From positions 1,178,001 to 1,242,000 of the forward strand of contig NW_017386029.1 in assembly GCF_000237925.1 (NCBI RefSeq): a stretch of 64,000 nt of DNA, written 5' to 3'. Under the pieces are notes generated by a model that searched no databases, had not been told where the DNA came from, and saw only the letters and a program-made list of their open reading frames with translations. The translations under genes were made by a program, and so were the position numbers. The stretch is from Schistosoma mansoni (lineage: Eukaryota; Platyhelminthes; Trematoda; Strigeidida; Schistosomatidae). Each line of letters opens with the position of its first letter. The first letter of the stretch is position 1. Positions 1 to 11,633 of the stretch are shown piece by piece.

Positions 1-245
1 TGCCTGCATCTCAAAGTTGATGTTCACTCTAAGACTCAAACCCAGTACCGTTTGCTTCAAACACCATCAAGTTATCCACTTGGTAGCTGAGTCCTGCTAG
101 CCAAATAGGACGAAACGTGCGTTCACTGCTAGCCACTATCAATCTTTGCTTAATATGCTTGTGAATTAAAGCAATATCGAGGCAATCCGCATAGTATGCA
201 CATATGCCAATAAGAGACTGATCAATTACAGACCTAAACGTCAAT
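1..245. mobile_element. Family A (Sm-alpha) hammerhead repeat, inverted halves
   Basis: 1-100 is the tRNA-like part on the minus strand. 101-245 is the ribozyme 3' part and tail on the plus strand, starting at AAATAGGACGAAACG. The catalytic CTGACGA segment is absent at the join. Confidence 0.75.
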
Positions 246-705
246 GGTATGATTCAAGTAAACAATACTGAGTGAATTTACAGCTTTACTTTCTAATTCA
301 GTCAATCAAATATATGATTCAAATTAATATGTTGTTATTCTTAAGTACTTACTTGCAAGTAAGTAAGTAAGTATTCTTAAGAAGCGCAGCATATTCTTTT
401 CATTTTCATCCTGGCAATTTATGAATGAATGTTTTCTTTTAAATAAGATGCCTAACCTTATGAATCATAATTATTTTGGTTGAATTATCTGGTTTATTTA
501 TTACAGAATTATAATGTTCTTTACTACTTAATTTACAATTGACCTTTTAAAGCTACGTGTTATATTGCTGCAAGAGAGATGGAGAAAGTAAACATGGTTT
601 ATATGACATACGTTTGTATGTACTTTTGTTCTAAATACCCTAGATAACTTTGATCTTCTGCAAACAAATTGGTTTCGAACAATCATATGTTGATGAGCTC
701 TTCAT
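246..705. other. No gene seen
   Basis: AT-rich; a short (AAGT)n stretch near 345-375 looks like an isolated RTE-type tail. Nothing else recognised. Confidence 0.5.
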
Positions 706-710
706 AACAT

Positions 711-1392
711 TGACTTACTTACTTACTACTTACGCCTGTTACCCCTTGTGGAGCAGTATAGGTCAAACACCAGCATTCTCCATCCAACTCTGTCCTGGAC
801 AAACCTTTCCATTTCTTTCCAGTCAACATTCATTCTTTTCATACCTATTTCAATCTCCCGACGTAATATGTTCTCTGGCCTTCCGCTTCCCTTCACAATT
901 GCTAATTAGCGATTCCCTCGTGATTCAATTTGGGGATTTCCCTAATGTATGTCCGATCCACTTCCAACGTCTCTTCCTGATTTCCTCTTCAGCTAGAAGC
1001 TGGTTTCTCCTATCCCATAAAACGCTGTTGTTGATAGTATACGGTCAGTGAATGTTGAGTATTTTGCGTAAACAACTGTTTATAAATACTTGCACCTTCT
1101 TGACAATGGATGTAGTAGTTCTCCACATTTCAGCTCCGTACAGTAGAACTGACTGTCTTGACGTTCTTATTAAAGATTCTCACTTTGAAATTAGTTGACA
1201 TTTGTTTTGAGTTCCATAAGTTCTTCAATTGTAGGGATGCTGCCCTTGCTTTGCCAATTCTCGCCTTTACATCTGCATCCGTTCCTCCTTGTTTATCAAT
1301 GATGCTTCCCAGGTACGTGGACGTTTCCGAATCTTCCAGAGGCTGCTGCTACGTTTGCTGTCTTCGTCTGTATTTGTTCGTGTGTTCATAAC
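711..1392 (-). mobile_element. RTE LINE 3' fragment
   Basis: Reverse complement of the last ~680 bp of the RTE element, from just before the reverse-transcriptase C-terminus (glutamine/alanine-rich stretch) to the (GTAA) tail at 711-730. It is diverged and belongs to the same subfamily as the copies at 32215 and 39433. Confidence 0.8.
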
Positions 1393-1551
1393 ATTGAAGT
1401 TCTATTTTTTGCGTGGACATAATGTGTATATAAAACAACAAGACTAAACAAAATCATTGATTTAGGTTGTAGCAAGATATTGCTTTTCTTATTGATTCAA
1501 GTATTTACCGTACAAATTATGTGTTCATATATTACTAAAGCACTTTATTCT

Positions 1552-2069
1552 TGTTATATCGAGTGCAGTGCGTGCGTGCCCTGTTGATACATGAACGTGC
1601 TGATACCCGCCAATTAGAGAGGGGCGAATTATCGATCAGAGCAATGATACACAAAAGCCGTATGAGCAGTGTTGAGCACTTATTAGTCCTGTTTTCTGCC
1701 TAGCCCAGGCAATTAAGTCCAGAACATTAATAACAGCCTCTGCAATATGAATCATTACTCACAAACATACTGGGTTTATATACCAAACAAACTGACCACA
1801 TCGTACCAATGAAATAGAATATAACATTTGTACAAGATTTAGCCAAATGTGGCTGTGAATAGAGGGAACAGTAATTAATGGACTGGGGATAACTCAAGAA
1901 TGGTAAATCGCGCAGTAATAGTCTGAGTCAAAATAAAGCTTATGATAAGAGGGATGCGAATATGAATAGTTTAGTTACTTAACAATTATACAATAGAAAA
2001 TATACATATCACATTGATCCATAAATAATTCTCAAAGTTAACATTCATCAATCTCCACGGGATATAACA
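1552..2069 (+). mobile_element. Solo LTR, family 1
   Basis: 518 bp, TGTTATA ... TATAACA, flanked by ATTCT and GTTCT (4 of 5 bases equal). The internal region has been lost. Further copies are at 5458, 11370, 27643, 54177 and 55957. Gypsy or BEL superfamily cannot be decided from an LTR alone. Confidence 0.75.
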
Positions 2070-2181
2070 GTTCTTATTCTGAGTATTACGTTCATTGAAG
2101 ACTAACTTAAAATAAAATCTGTTGAGCATTAGTTTAACGTTTATAACTTTAGAAATAATTTTACTCTAGACTATACATCTA

Positions 2182-2505
2182 TATGCTGCAAAACAACGAA
2201 GGCCATCATCCAGAAGATACAAGTGTTTATTAACAGTTGTCCACGGAAAATAAGCTTTGGAAGTGGATAGGACACACATTCAGGAAATCACCCAACTGCG
2301 TTACAAGGCAAGCCCTCACATGGAATCCTGATGGTCAAAGGAGAAGAGGAAGATCAAAGAACACATTACGCCGAGAAATGGAGATAGACGTGAGAAGAAT
2401 GAACAAAAGTTGGATAGAATTAGAAAGGAAGGTCGAGGACAGAGTGGGTTTGAGAATGCTGGTGGGTGACTTAAGCTCCAGCGGGAGTCACAGGCGTAAA
2501 TAAGT
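2182..2505 (+). mobile_element. RTE LINE 3' fragment with internal deletion
   Basis: Matches the 3' end of the 17862 LINE ([19 protein letters not shown]...) and ends GGCGTAAATAAGTAA. A stretch of about 100 bp is missing between the ILPIRW-type motif and the KWIGHT motif. Confidence 0.8.
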
Positions 2506-2754
2506 AATAAATCTGTATGAATTAATCTTGAACCTGACCCTCAATGAAAGCAACATTTAAAGTAAATTTACTATTTCCCTTTAAAGTACTGAATAAATTA
2601 TCATTTGCATTTTGTATTTTAACTTAGTTTCCGGTAGAATTACATTACAATAATTGTAACCCAGTATTACCTTTTTTATAATATTTTCATTCTAAATCAA
2701 TTTTCTGAATAACTTTACAAGTGAATTTTAATAATTTGGAACAATTAGTCATAA

Positions 2755-2990
2755 TTCATTTAGTATTGCTTGTTTGAATCTTCCCATCGATGTGTTAGGA
2801 CTGCAACTGGTCAGTCTCTAATTGGCATATGTGCATACTGTGCGGATTGCCTCGATATAGCCTCAATTCACAAGCATGTTAAGCAGAGATGGATAGTGGC
2901 TAGCAGTGGAATCCAGGACGCGCGATTCATCCTATTTGGGACTCGTCAGCTGGATGTACCTGCATCTCAGAGTTGATGTTCACTCATAAT
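2755..2990 (-). mobile_element. Family A (Sm-alpha) repeat
   Basis: Tail, ribozyme and part of the tRNA-like block on the minus strand. The ribozyme core has changes in the GAAA region, so it is probably dead. Confidence 0.8.
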
Positions 2991-3216
2991 GTATTCACTA
3001 AGTCAATTTATCACTATTGTATATACGACTAGTTTAAAAAAGCAAACTAACTTTCTTCTGATTGTTCTTCAAAAATGGTGTCATTATATTGATTATACTG
3101 TAGTTTACTAGTAAAATTCTACTAAAGAACATTTGTTTTGTATAAGGACTTGCGTCAAAATTTGATCAAATACTCTTACAATATTTGGGAGCTGAGTTGA
3201 TGTGAGATATTGAAGA

Positions 3217-3596
3217 CTTGCTTACTTACTTACGCCTGTTACTCCCAGTGGAGTATAGACCGCCCACTAGCATTCTCAAACCTACTCTGTCCTGGGCCTT
3301 CCTTTCTAGTTCAACTTTTGTTCACTCTTCTCATGTCTGTCTCCGTTTCTCGGCGTAATGTGTTCTTTGTTTTTCCTCTTTTCGCTTAACGTTGAAGATT
3401 TCAGGTGAGGGCATGCCTTGTGACACAGTTGGGTGACTTCCTCAATGTGGGTCGTATCCACTTCCAGTACTTCTTCCTGATTTCTTCCTCCACTGGATGG
3501 AATCCGGCTTGTTGTCTCCCATAGTAGAATGTTGCTCATAGTGTCTGGCCAACGGATCGGAAGTATTTTGCATAGACAACTGTTAATAAATACCTG
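3217..3596 (-). mobile_element. RTE LINE 3' fragment
   Basis: Starts at the inverted (GTAA)n tail (CTTACTTACTTACGCCTGTT) and covers the last ~380 bp of the element. It sits directly before a solo LTR. Confidence 0.8.
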
Positions 3597-3668
3597 TAGT
3601 TTTCCAACTTTCCGCCCCAGAGACATCAAAGAGACAGAATGTATACGTAAAATCTCAGAGAATGAATT

Positions 3669-4140
3669 TGTAGTGTTGGTTACTATGTTAAGCTCACATA
3701 ACGTATTACACCTACTGGACAGACCAATTTTTTCATCCTTCTTTAGTTGTATTTTAACCCTGTTTATTATTCGCTTATCAACCTTGACTGTTTTTATATA
3801 AGGATATGTGTATTCACTTCTTATCTTATGTCTGTAACTTATTTTTGTTCGGCTCTGAATGTCGATTAAATCTTGATTAAATCGAATTGACTCACATACC
3901 TTCTCCACCACGCGTCATTTCACTTCACTCTCTTCTCTTTGCTTCCCTCGCTTCATCCCTTTGATTGTCTGTCCAGATCAATGAGTGTACAAAATATACG
4001 TATTCAAAAATCCGTCCTCGTATTTAACTTATTCAATTCCGTTATTCACTAACATGAGTTAAGTCGTCGAGGATTGACGACATATATATTTCAATCACAA
4101 TAATTCATACAATATTACTGGAGTCAGATATCGGACTACA
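3669..4140 (+). mobile_element. Solo LTR, family 2
   Basis: 472 bp from TGTAGTGTTGG to CGGACTACA. A second copy at 41121 defines the ends. No matching 5-bp flanks were seen, so it is probably old or rearranged. Confidence 0.65.
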
Positions 4141-4148
4141 TATTTAAT

Positions 4149-4335
4149 GTAAATCCAATGTTTCCCCTGAAAATCTGGTTCAAGCTTTTTCAAAGGAAAT
4201 ATAATCAAACATCAAAATTATTGAATATAAATAAGTTTTGATGGGGTTTTGTTGCTGGATGGTTTGGTCGTCGAGCTTTCGTCGTTCTTCTGAACGTCAC
4301 CATTAGCATAAACTTCGGGTAGAAGTGAAGCGTTC
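4149..4335 (+). repeat. Repeat family E fragment
   Basis: Holds GTTCAAGCTTTTTCAAAGGA (also at 56585-56660) and GGATGGTTTGGTCGTCGAGC (also at 43844 and 58960). Type unknown. Confidence 0.55.
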
Positions 4336-4551
4336 GAATTCCTCCATATTTGGTTCACAGCTTGTCCTATATATCTTCTCCATCATGCAAATAAGTACAC
4401 GATTCTCTGATTAACTGTTTACTGTATACGGCTATTTTATGATTACAATTCATTATGTTAAAACATTACAAATCTCTTACGTAATACATGGTTAATCACA
4501 AACTTTACCCTGTTTTTTTTCTATTTATCTTATTCACTTAATAATTATGAT

Positions 4552-4702
4552 TATCAGAAGAGGTTTTCTGGATATTATAGTAATTTCAATAGTTGAAATC
4601 ATGAGTCAATTGAAGCTAGACCATCATGACCGTCTAGTGCTTCCAGGTTTTCCATGATGGTATAGCTTCAATTGATTCATGATCTCAACTATTTAAATTG
4701 TA
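4552..4702. mobile_element. Family C repeat, fold-back
   Basis: Begins TCAGAAGAGGTTTTCTGGAT, then the tail inverted (CATGAGTCAATTGAAGCTAG) and again direct (GCTTCAATTGATTCATGATC). Ribozyme reduced to its 3' strand. Confidence 0.75.
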
Positions 4703-4879
4703 GATCAGAGGGGGTATTGTGGAGAATTTAGTATTATCACAGTTGAAATCATGAGTCAATTGAAGCTAGACCTACATCGAAAACCGGCTCGAGACTGGTA
4801 GGTCTTGGGTTCGAATCTCGCAAGTGCGGGATCGTGGATGCGCACTGCTGAGGAGTCCCATAATAGAACGAAACGTCTC

Positions 4880-5079
4880 NNNNNNNNNNNNNNNNNNNNN
4901 NNNNNNNNNNNNNNNNNNNNNNNNNNNNNNNNNNNNNNNNNNNNNNNNNNNNNNNNNNNNNNNNNNNNNNNNNNNNNNNNNNNNNNNNNNNNNNNNNNNN
5001 NNNNNNNNNNNNNNNNNNNNNNNNNNNNNNNNNNNNNNNNNNNNNNNNNNNNNNNNNNNNNNNNNNNNNNNNNNNNNNN
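4880..5079. other. Assembly gap, 200 N
   Basis: Exactly 200 N, a placeholder. Lies between two family C units. Confidence 0.98.
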
Positions 5080-5173
5080 TTGAAATCATGAGTCAATTGA
5101 AGCTAGACCTACATCGAAAACCGGCTCGAGACTGGTAGGTCTTGGGTTCGAATCTCGCAAGTGCGGGATCGTG

Positions 5174-5232
5174 GATGCGCACTGCTGAGGAGTCCCATAA
5201 TAGAACGAAACGGCCGTCCAGTGCTTCCAGGT
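5174..5232 (+). ncRNA. Hammerhead ribozyme, family C
   Basis: Stem I GCACTG/CAGTGC, core CTGAGGA, stem II TCCCATAATAGAAC with one mismatch, GAAA, GTC at 5216-5218. All consensus core bases are present. Confidence 0.8.
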
Positions 5233-5457
5233 TTTCGATGGTGGTCTAGCTTCAATTGACTCATGATTTCAACTGTGAAAATATTTAAATTATGATTATA
5301 TTTAAAGAATAGTTGATTCAATCAAAAATAGTCTTAATAAATTAGTTTATCAATATACAATCAATACCATTAACTTAAGTGAATTTTTTATTCCTTTCTC
5401 ACTATTCTTAATTCCCCTTCTAACTGTAAATTCCAATCTAGAATCATATACTTAAAG

Positions 5458-5888
5458 AGCAATGATACACAAAAGCCGTATAAGCAGTCTTGAGTACTTA
5501 TTAGTCCTGCTATCAGCCTAGTTCAGACAGTTAAGTCCAGAACATTAATAACAGCCTCTGCAATATGAATCATTACTCACAAACATACTGGGTTTATATA
5601 CCAAACAAACTGACTACATCGTACCAATGAAATAGAATATAACATTTGTACAAGATTTAGCCAAATGTGGCTGTGAATAGAGGGAACAGTAATTAATGGA
5701 CTGGGGTTAACTCAAGAATGAAAATCGTATAATAATAGTTAATAGGTCAAAATAAAGCTTATGATAAGAGGAACACGAATACGAATAGTTAAGTTACTCA
5801 ACACTTATACAATAGGAAATATACATATCACATTGGTCCATAAATAGTCTTCAAAAGTTATCATTCATAATTCTCTACGGGATATAAG
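5458..5888 (+). mobile_element. Solo LTR fragment, family 1
   Basis: Lacks the first ~85 bp of the LTR; the rest is colinear with 1552-2069. Confidence 0.75.
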
Positions 5889-5889
5889 A

Positions 5890-8224
5890 GTTTATAAAAA
5901 TGAAACAAAACATAGAAACCAAATATGAAGTGTGCTTTTCACTTGGTTGTTACGGAGAAAGTAGAGAATATGAGGGAACATGTTTCGAAAACAATTTACA
6001 GAGTAAGAAAAAGGTGTCAAGATTATCGTAAACTAAGGGACTGAACATAGAGCTCTTAGATACAGTGATCAGGCTTGAACTGATAAGTTGTCAAATCCTC
6101 CGTTACCCTAAAGTTTTTCTATATCCAGACAGGTTCATCTTACTTGATGAATAAATTCGAATGAAAACTCTGATGAAAATAAATAACTAAAGTTGATTTT
6201 ATTTTCAACAATCGAAATATTGTTCAGTTTGGATTCACATTTCTATAATCATCCTGGATAGTGTTTCTATATGAGTATGGAAAGGGCACACTTTGCGCAA
6301 TCAATAGAACATGCACAACAGGAACAAGTAAACTGGTAGATATACATTGAGATGGTTGAAAACGGTATCTTATTCTTAAGACATCTTAGAAACAGGGATT
6401 TGTTGGAACATAAGTTTGAGAACTTCTGCAATTCTCATATATAAGCATACACATCGCGTAGCCTGAGCCGTAAAGTGAGCCCCGAATATAGAACCAAGGT
6501 TGATGAGATACAACAGAGTGAGTGATTGGTTCGATCTCTGAGATCGTCTAAGTTGGTTAGCAGGGTTGCCCCACCATCCAGCAGTGTTACAAGGAGGCCT
6601 GAGTTGGATTTCGCTGCCATGTGGCCCACGATCGGTTATACTATGTTTTGATTATTAGAGATCGTGTGCGGGAAAACTCTGCTGAAATAATTTGACTAAC
6701 ACTAAGGATAAGTAAAGGGTAATACCGGTCACTACTCAGTTCTATTTGAGATCAGTCACGACACGAATAGCTTACTAATAATTTCTTAGACTGTAAATCT
6801 GGGTGATGAGTATCAGCAAGCATGAAGTGTATACCCGTTATTTCCTACCGTTTACCTCAAACCGTATTGCATTTCACTATCCACCACAGTCGGATTATTG
6901 TCTTCCATAATCCCTGAAATATCATTCTTAGGTAAAAACAGAGGAATATGTCTCAATTGTCAATTTAAATGGTTATATTTCCGTTATCTTATGACACCAG
7001 CGACTTGGTTATGTATAATGAGCAAACAATAAATCACTAGTGCGTCCTAATGTGTTACGGTTCATTCAAGTTCAAACTAAAAGTCAACGTAAAATGAGTT
7101 TAGGAATAATCAGTACCTTGTGATTCAGTATTTTGACAACAAGAACCTAATATTTATTAGCAGGTCTTTATTATTAGTAACTTTGATTCGTATATACTTG
7201 TATGTAGTTTTCATACAGTATTTTGTGTTTCACCCAATCAACAGAAAAGCTAATTGTAATTCATCATTTTGAGAAATCTCAGCTCAAACTGTCAGTCCTT
7301 CACTAAGTCACATTTACTAGTCTTCAAAGAAGCAACCATTTGATTGAATGTTACACGAACATGTCAACCGCTTATTAGTCAATCTATTGTTGTAACCCCT
7401 CGATATTTGAACTCAAATAATACATGGATTTGTGGAGGACCACATGTATTCTAGTACATTTTGATTAACTCATTATTCAATTTAGAATAAACTTACCTAC
7501 TAACATTTCATTATACCATGTATACCTATATCAGTATGAATGAAATATCAAGTTATCCCATCAATATATATGCAATTTATACATAACCCATATGAAAGAT
7601 TAATTATGATAACATGGTAGATTCAACTTTTACTTTTTTTGTTTTCGGAGAAGATCAATTAAATACCTCTTGTAGAGGTTAAAGAAACACAGTAAGGTGA
7701 AAACAATTTACAGACCACAATTATGAGAAATAATCGTCAACCTAACAGATATGAAGGTGAAATTCAAAAAAAAAACAATCAAGATAATGATGATAATCAT
7801 TATGAAAAAAAAATTTGAAGACGATAATAACAGTTGATGATTCAGGTTTTCCTTCTTCACTTCTCTTCACCCTTCTCCAATTTTCTTCTCTTTTTAAATA
7901 TCATCATTTAATTGTTATGATCTCCCCCCCCCGAGGAAACTTCTATATTCCTTCTTTATATCATTCAATAGAGACAATTATCTCTCATATTATGTAGCGT
8001 AATAAATAACATTCGACTGAGAAAGGTTATTATTCTTATGAAATTTCTTATTGAGCTCTTCCTTTATTTCATGCAGTTAGTTCCCTTTATGAATTTAAAT
8101 AAAGCCAGAACAAGTATTGATGCAGAATAATATGAATTCATTATATTTTGTGGTTTCTCATCAGCTGCTTACAACCAAATATGTATTAGAATTTGAGCAT
8201 TGGGATAATAAATAGTATTGAGGT
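5890..8224. other. No gene seen
   Basis: AT-rich DNA with one degenerate family B block (6750). A GC-richer patch at 6450-6630 is unexplained. Confidence 0.5.
6750..6820 (+). repeat. Degenerate family B tRNA-like block
   Basis: GATCAGTCACGACACGAATA and the following TAGACTGTAAATCTGGGTGA align to the tRNA-like part of family B. No ribozyme remains. Confidence 0.45.
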
Positions 8225-8410
8225 AAGATGGTGGTTGGAGGTGGTCAACAGGAAACCCTGGACACAGGTTTCGTGCTACTTGGCACTCGTCAGCAAGGTG
8301 TACCTGTAATCTTGAGGGAACTGATCGATAGCATTCGATCAGCACTAAGAAGGACTTGACATGCATGACATTGGTCACCACCCAGTGATCAATCAATTGT
8401 GGTAATAAAT
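8225..8410 (-). mobile_element. Single family B hammerhead repeat, rearranged
   Basis: The ribozyme part is inverted, while the block with GATCGATAGCATTCGATCAG (8323-8400) follows in the opposite order to the array. Two pieces of a unit are therefore joined in inverted fashion. Confidence 0.75.
8252..8306 (-). ncRNA. Hammerhead ribozyme, family B, minus strand
   Basis: Core CTGACGA, stem II, GAAA and GTC are all kept. Stem III differs from the array copies (CCTGT in place of CCCGG), so it still fits a short stem. Confidence 0.8.
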
Positions 8411-8811
8411 AGTGTAGAACAATTGACATAATTGAATGTAAAGGATTGGAATAACAAAAGGTTATCAATGATAACCATATATATATATATGCAAGGAAAG
8501 GTCAGAGGTTATTAGGTATTAGAATGAAGGAAGCATAAAGCGTGGGTGGCGTAATAGTTGAGTGGAGTTCAAAGACAGATAAGATTAAATGTATGATAAT
8601 TTTAGAGGTAATGTAGGAGTAATGGAATTAAAAACAATTAGGGTGGGTTACGTAATAATTGAATAGAATTTGGAGAGTTCATATAATTAAGAAAGACAAG
8701 TGAGCAGAAATGTGTGAGAGAAAAAATTGGGTAAGAGAAGAGGAATATAATACAAACTAAATATTAACCAAAATAAAACTAATATCAAAAAATAAAACAA
8801 AAAAACGGATT

Positions 8812-9125
8812 ACCAGGGTAGTAATAAGTTGATTACTGTCTCTTTTTGAGTACATAGATCCGGTTTTAGTTTTTTTATCGCGATCGCTTCAGCAAACCGC
8901 AGAACTTCTTTGTCTGCTAATAATTTTGAAAGCATGAGAAATGTCAATGGTGTGCCCGGTGTCGAGTAATTGCCGAGCTATTGCACTGTTGAGAGTCCTT
9001 GTCTCTCTCAGCCTCAGTTTCTTAGGAACATGCTCAGAAATACGAACATGTACTCTTCCTTCATTTATCAACAGAATGCGTGGAAATAAATTATGAGTAG
9101 TTGTATCGAAATTTTTACTTTTCAA
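8812..9125 (-). mobile_element. Penelope-like retroelement 3' fragment
   Basis: The minus strand encodes RVHVRISEHVPKKLRLRET, then NSAIARQLLDTGHTIDI, which follow the GIY-YIG core in Penelope-like proteins, with the usual lysine/proline-rich end near 8830. It is from a different subfamily than the 32135 copy. Broken fossil. Confidence 0.75.
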
Positions 9126-9354
9126 TAACAAAATTATAATATAATATCATTGAGGAACTAGATAACCTAAATTAATCATGTAGATTAGTGTTTACAATTA
9201 ACGAATTCATCTATCATTATAGAATGAATGAAATGTGACTAGTAATGTTGTAGTATGTGCTACTGATGCCGACAGATATAAGTAGTATGTATCATCAATT
9301 GAAAGTGAAATACCTGGAGGCAGAAGGTTAAGAAGATCAAGGAAAAGAGAACAA

Positions 9355-9795
9355 AAATGGTTGGTGGCTGGCAGTGGAATTCAGTTCGTGCATTTCATCC
9401 TATTTGGGACCCGTCAGATGGACGTACCTTCATCCCATATTTAATGTTCATCTGAAATGCAGGCACACCTAGCTGACGAGTCCTAAATAGGACTAAATGC
9501 GAGACACCATCATCTTTGCTTATAATGCTTGTGAATTAAGAAAATATAGCGGCGATCCTTACAGGATGCACATATCCCAATAAGAGGCTGATCGATTGCA
9601 GTCCTAAACATCAATGGAAAGTATTTTCATAGTTGAAATGATGAGTCAATTGAAGCTAGACAACCATGGAAAACCTGGAAGCTCTGGACGGCCGTTTCGC
9701 CTTATTATGGGACACATGATTTCAACTATGAAAATACTGAAATATCCACATAAACCCCTTCTGATCAATGGAAAGATTGAAACAAACCATACCAA
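9355..9795. mobile_element. Family A repeat, inverted pair, with nested family C insertion
   Basis: Left half inverted, right half direct from 9466 (CTAGCTGACGAGTCC). It is interrupted at 9622-9763 by a family C repeat, after which the tail resumes (GATTGAAACAAACCATACC). Confidence 0.78.
9622..9763. mobile_element. Family C fold-back with 12-bp target duplication
   Basis: 142 bp inserted into a family A repeat; ATCAATGGAAAG flanks both sides (9610-9621, 9764-9775). Ends CCCCTTCTG. Confidence 0.88.
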
Positions 9796-9799
9796 GTGA

Positions 9800-10195
9800 A
9801 TGTAGTCAGTTATTATTACCCTTAAGCAAGTTTTCTTGGTTATTATCCAGTTTTATTATTATGACCTTTATATTTGTCGTTTTTCTTCATATCTATCTAG
9901 TGGACAATTATCTTTCATAATTTAGACCCGTTAATTATTTCCATTCTTATATTCTTCTCATACCCCGTGATTATTGAGTAACGTCGTTTGATAATAAGAG
10001 TCTCAAATCACTTTATGATGCAATCTTTTCTATCCTTCTATAGACTTATAATTTTCTATATAACCATAAAAACGAATGTATAGCTTAAGTAAATGAAAAG
10101 AAAAATTTCTTCGATGAATTCTCTTTATTTTAATCTAATGACACAATGGGTTATTGTAATTATCTGAAGAGTATATAGTGTATATATAGTTGGGA
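9800..10195. other. No feature seen
   Basis: AT-rich; nothing recognised. Confidence 0.5.
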
Positions 10196-10198
10196 TCA

Positions 10199-10258
10199 TC
10201 AGTCAATTGAGGCTAGACCACTATGGAAAACCTGGAAGCACTGTTTGACGGCCGTTTT
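10199..10258 (-). mobile_element. Family C repeat cut at the Merlin left end
   Basis: Inverted tail and ribozyme 3' strand up to GACGGCCGTTTT; the remainder of the unit is absent on the far side of the Merlin element. Confidence 0.8.
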
Positions 10259-10335
10259 GGGCGAGACTAAAGAACATGGACGAGCCAATCAGAAGCTTTC
10301 GCGGGTTTTCAAGGTCACGGCGGTAATTTCGGAAC

Positions 10336-11174
10336 ATGATGCTTACGTACGATCGCTTTACAGCGGATTTTCGAGAAGACGTGATAATTGAGCGACTACA
10401 AGAAAAGGGATTATTAAGAAGCTCCTATACTTGTGACTGCGGTAGTCAAATGACCATTGTACGGTGTGCAGACTATCGTGATGATATTATCTTTCGATGT
10501 CCTTCATGTTGGAAGAAGAAATCAGCTCGAACAGGGACTTTTTTTGCTCGGTCAAAATTAAGGTTGAGACAAATTATGCTCCTTGTTGCGAATTGGATAA
10601 TAAAAGCACCGGTAACACTAGCTGCCACCTTTGCCGATGTAAGCGAAGTTTCGGCAGTTCAATGGTATGAGTTTTGCCGAGATATTTGTGCAACAAAACT
10701 GACAAGCGTACAGCAATTGTATGAAGTGGGGAACATTGTTGAAATAAACGAAACGGTTGTAAGGAAACGCAAATACAACCGTGGCCGTTGTATCAAAGAA
10801 GATTGGGTAAGTACCTCTTCCATAAATATACCTCACAGGTCCTTGGAATATATGATAGATCATTACAGAAAGGACACTTCCAAAGAGTCAGGAACCGGCA
10901 GGCACCAACAATCATACCGATTATACAGCAATATGTGCTGCCGGGCACTACTGTTTATACAGATGATTGGAGAGCGTACAGGTGTCTAGGTAGACTGGAA
11001 TATGTGCATGAAGTCGTTATACATAAGCGCCATTTCGTTGACCCTACTACTGGGGTGCACACTAACAACATAGAAGCTATGTGGTCAAGACTGAAAGAGT
11101 TTTTGAGACCCTATCATGGCTCCAGAGGCAGACTACTGTGGAGCCATATGGATGAATTCATTTACCGCATGTAA
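10336..11174 (+). CDS. Merlin transposase, two exons with a 32-nt intron
   Basis: Exon 1 is 10336-10806 (157 codons) and exon 2 is 10839-11174 (111 codons plus TAA). Between them lies a 32-nt GTAAGT...CACAG intron. Joined, they give 268 residues in one frame, crossing from KEDW to VLGIYDR, where Merlin/ISXO2-like transposases are continuous. The protein has a zinc-ribbon-like module (Cys 33, 35, 55, 58), a helical DNA-binding middle region, then the catalytic fold. VEINETVVRKRKYNRGR carries Asn 138 where the family has Asp, the second acid is in YTDDWRAY (Asp 199), and Glu 236 is in NNIEAMW. The Asn should abolish catalysis, so this copy is probably inactive even if spliced. A frameshift is the alternative to the intron, but the splice signals and exact in-frame join favour the intron. 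Confidence 0.85.
10807..10838 (+). other. 32-nt intron in the Merlin transposase
   Basis: The donor is GTAAGT, the interior is pyrimidine/AT-rich and the acceptor is CCTCACAG, phase 0. The size agrees with the micro-introns known in schistosome genes. Confidence 0.7.
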
Positions 11175-11369
11175 TATGATTTTAGAACTTCTGAACCTAT
11201 ATCCAACCTTGATAAGTTTTTAACTCATGTAAAAGAACAGTATCCACTTTAATTCTTTGGTTTTGTATAATAAATGTTTACTATACACTAACTGTCTTCT
11301 GATTGGCTAATATTTCTCAAGGTCATCTAAGATTCGTTCAAAGGTCGTCCATGTTCTTTAGTCTCGCCC

Positions 11370-11556
11370 GCAGAGGCTGTTATTGGTGTTCTGGACTTAA
11401 CTCGCTAGGCTAGGCAGAAAACAGGACCGATAAGTACTCTAGACTGCTCGCAGGGGTTTCATGCGTCATTGGTTCGATCAATAAATCGCTGCTCTCTAAA
11501 TGGCCGTATTATTACGTTTATACATCCACATGGCATCCCGGCTACAAGTTATAACA
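11370..11556 (-). mobile_element. LTR fragment, family 1, cut by the Merlin junction
   Basis: Inverted; covers the first ~190 bp of the LTR and ends AAGTTATAACA. It begins exactly at the Merlin right end. Confidence 0.75.
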
Positions 11557-11633
11557 TTACTGAAAGAAGCATCCAACGTAACTTTGTAATAAGATAAATA
11601 ACATTGTTTAATAAATAAACAAATTTTTTAAAT

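Larger units (their letters stand above)
4703..5281. mobile_element. Family C repeats in tandem around an assembly gap
   Basis: The same ~137-bp sequence starts at 4743 and at 5080, on either side of the 200 N, so units are head-to-tail with apparent spacing 337 bp (true spacing unknown). The right copy has tRNA-like box B (GGGTTCGAATCTC), ribozyme and tail. Confidence 0.8.
10259..11369 (+). mobile_element. Merlin DNA transposon with both terminal inverted repeats
   Basis: 1111 bp. The termini are perfect inverted repeats of about 25 bp beginning GGGCGAGACTAAAGAACATG. A second shared motif (CCAATCAGAAG) lies inside both ends, about 25 bp in on the left and about 65 bp in on the right. The transposase between them is of the IS1016/Merlin type. 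Merlin normally makes 8-9 bp target duplications, but the flanks here do not match. The left flank is a hammerhead family C repeat cut in its ribozyme, and the right flank is an inverted LTR fragment. Confidence 0.9.

Noticed and set aside
4749-5138. Open frames running through N
   Set aside because: They are produced by translating the assembly gap. The same applies to those near 15430-15690 and 42191-42498.
6435-6629. Possible exon in a GC-richer patch
   Set aside because: No recognisable protein motif, no convincing splice sites, and no neighbouring exon in frame.
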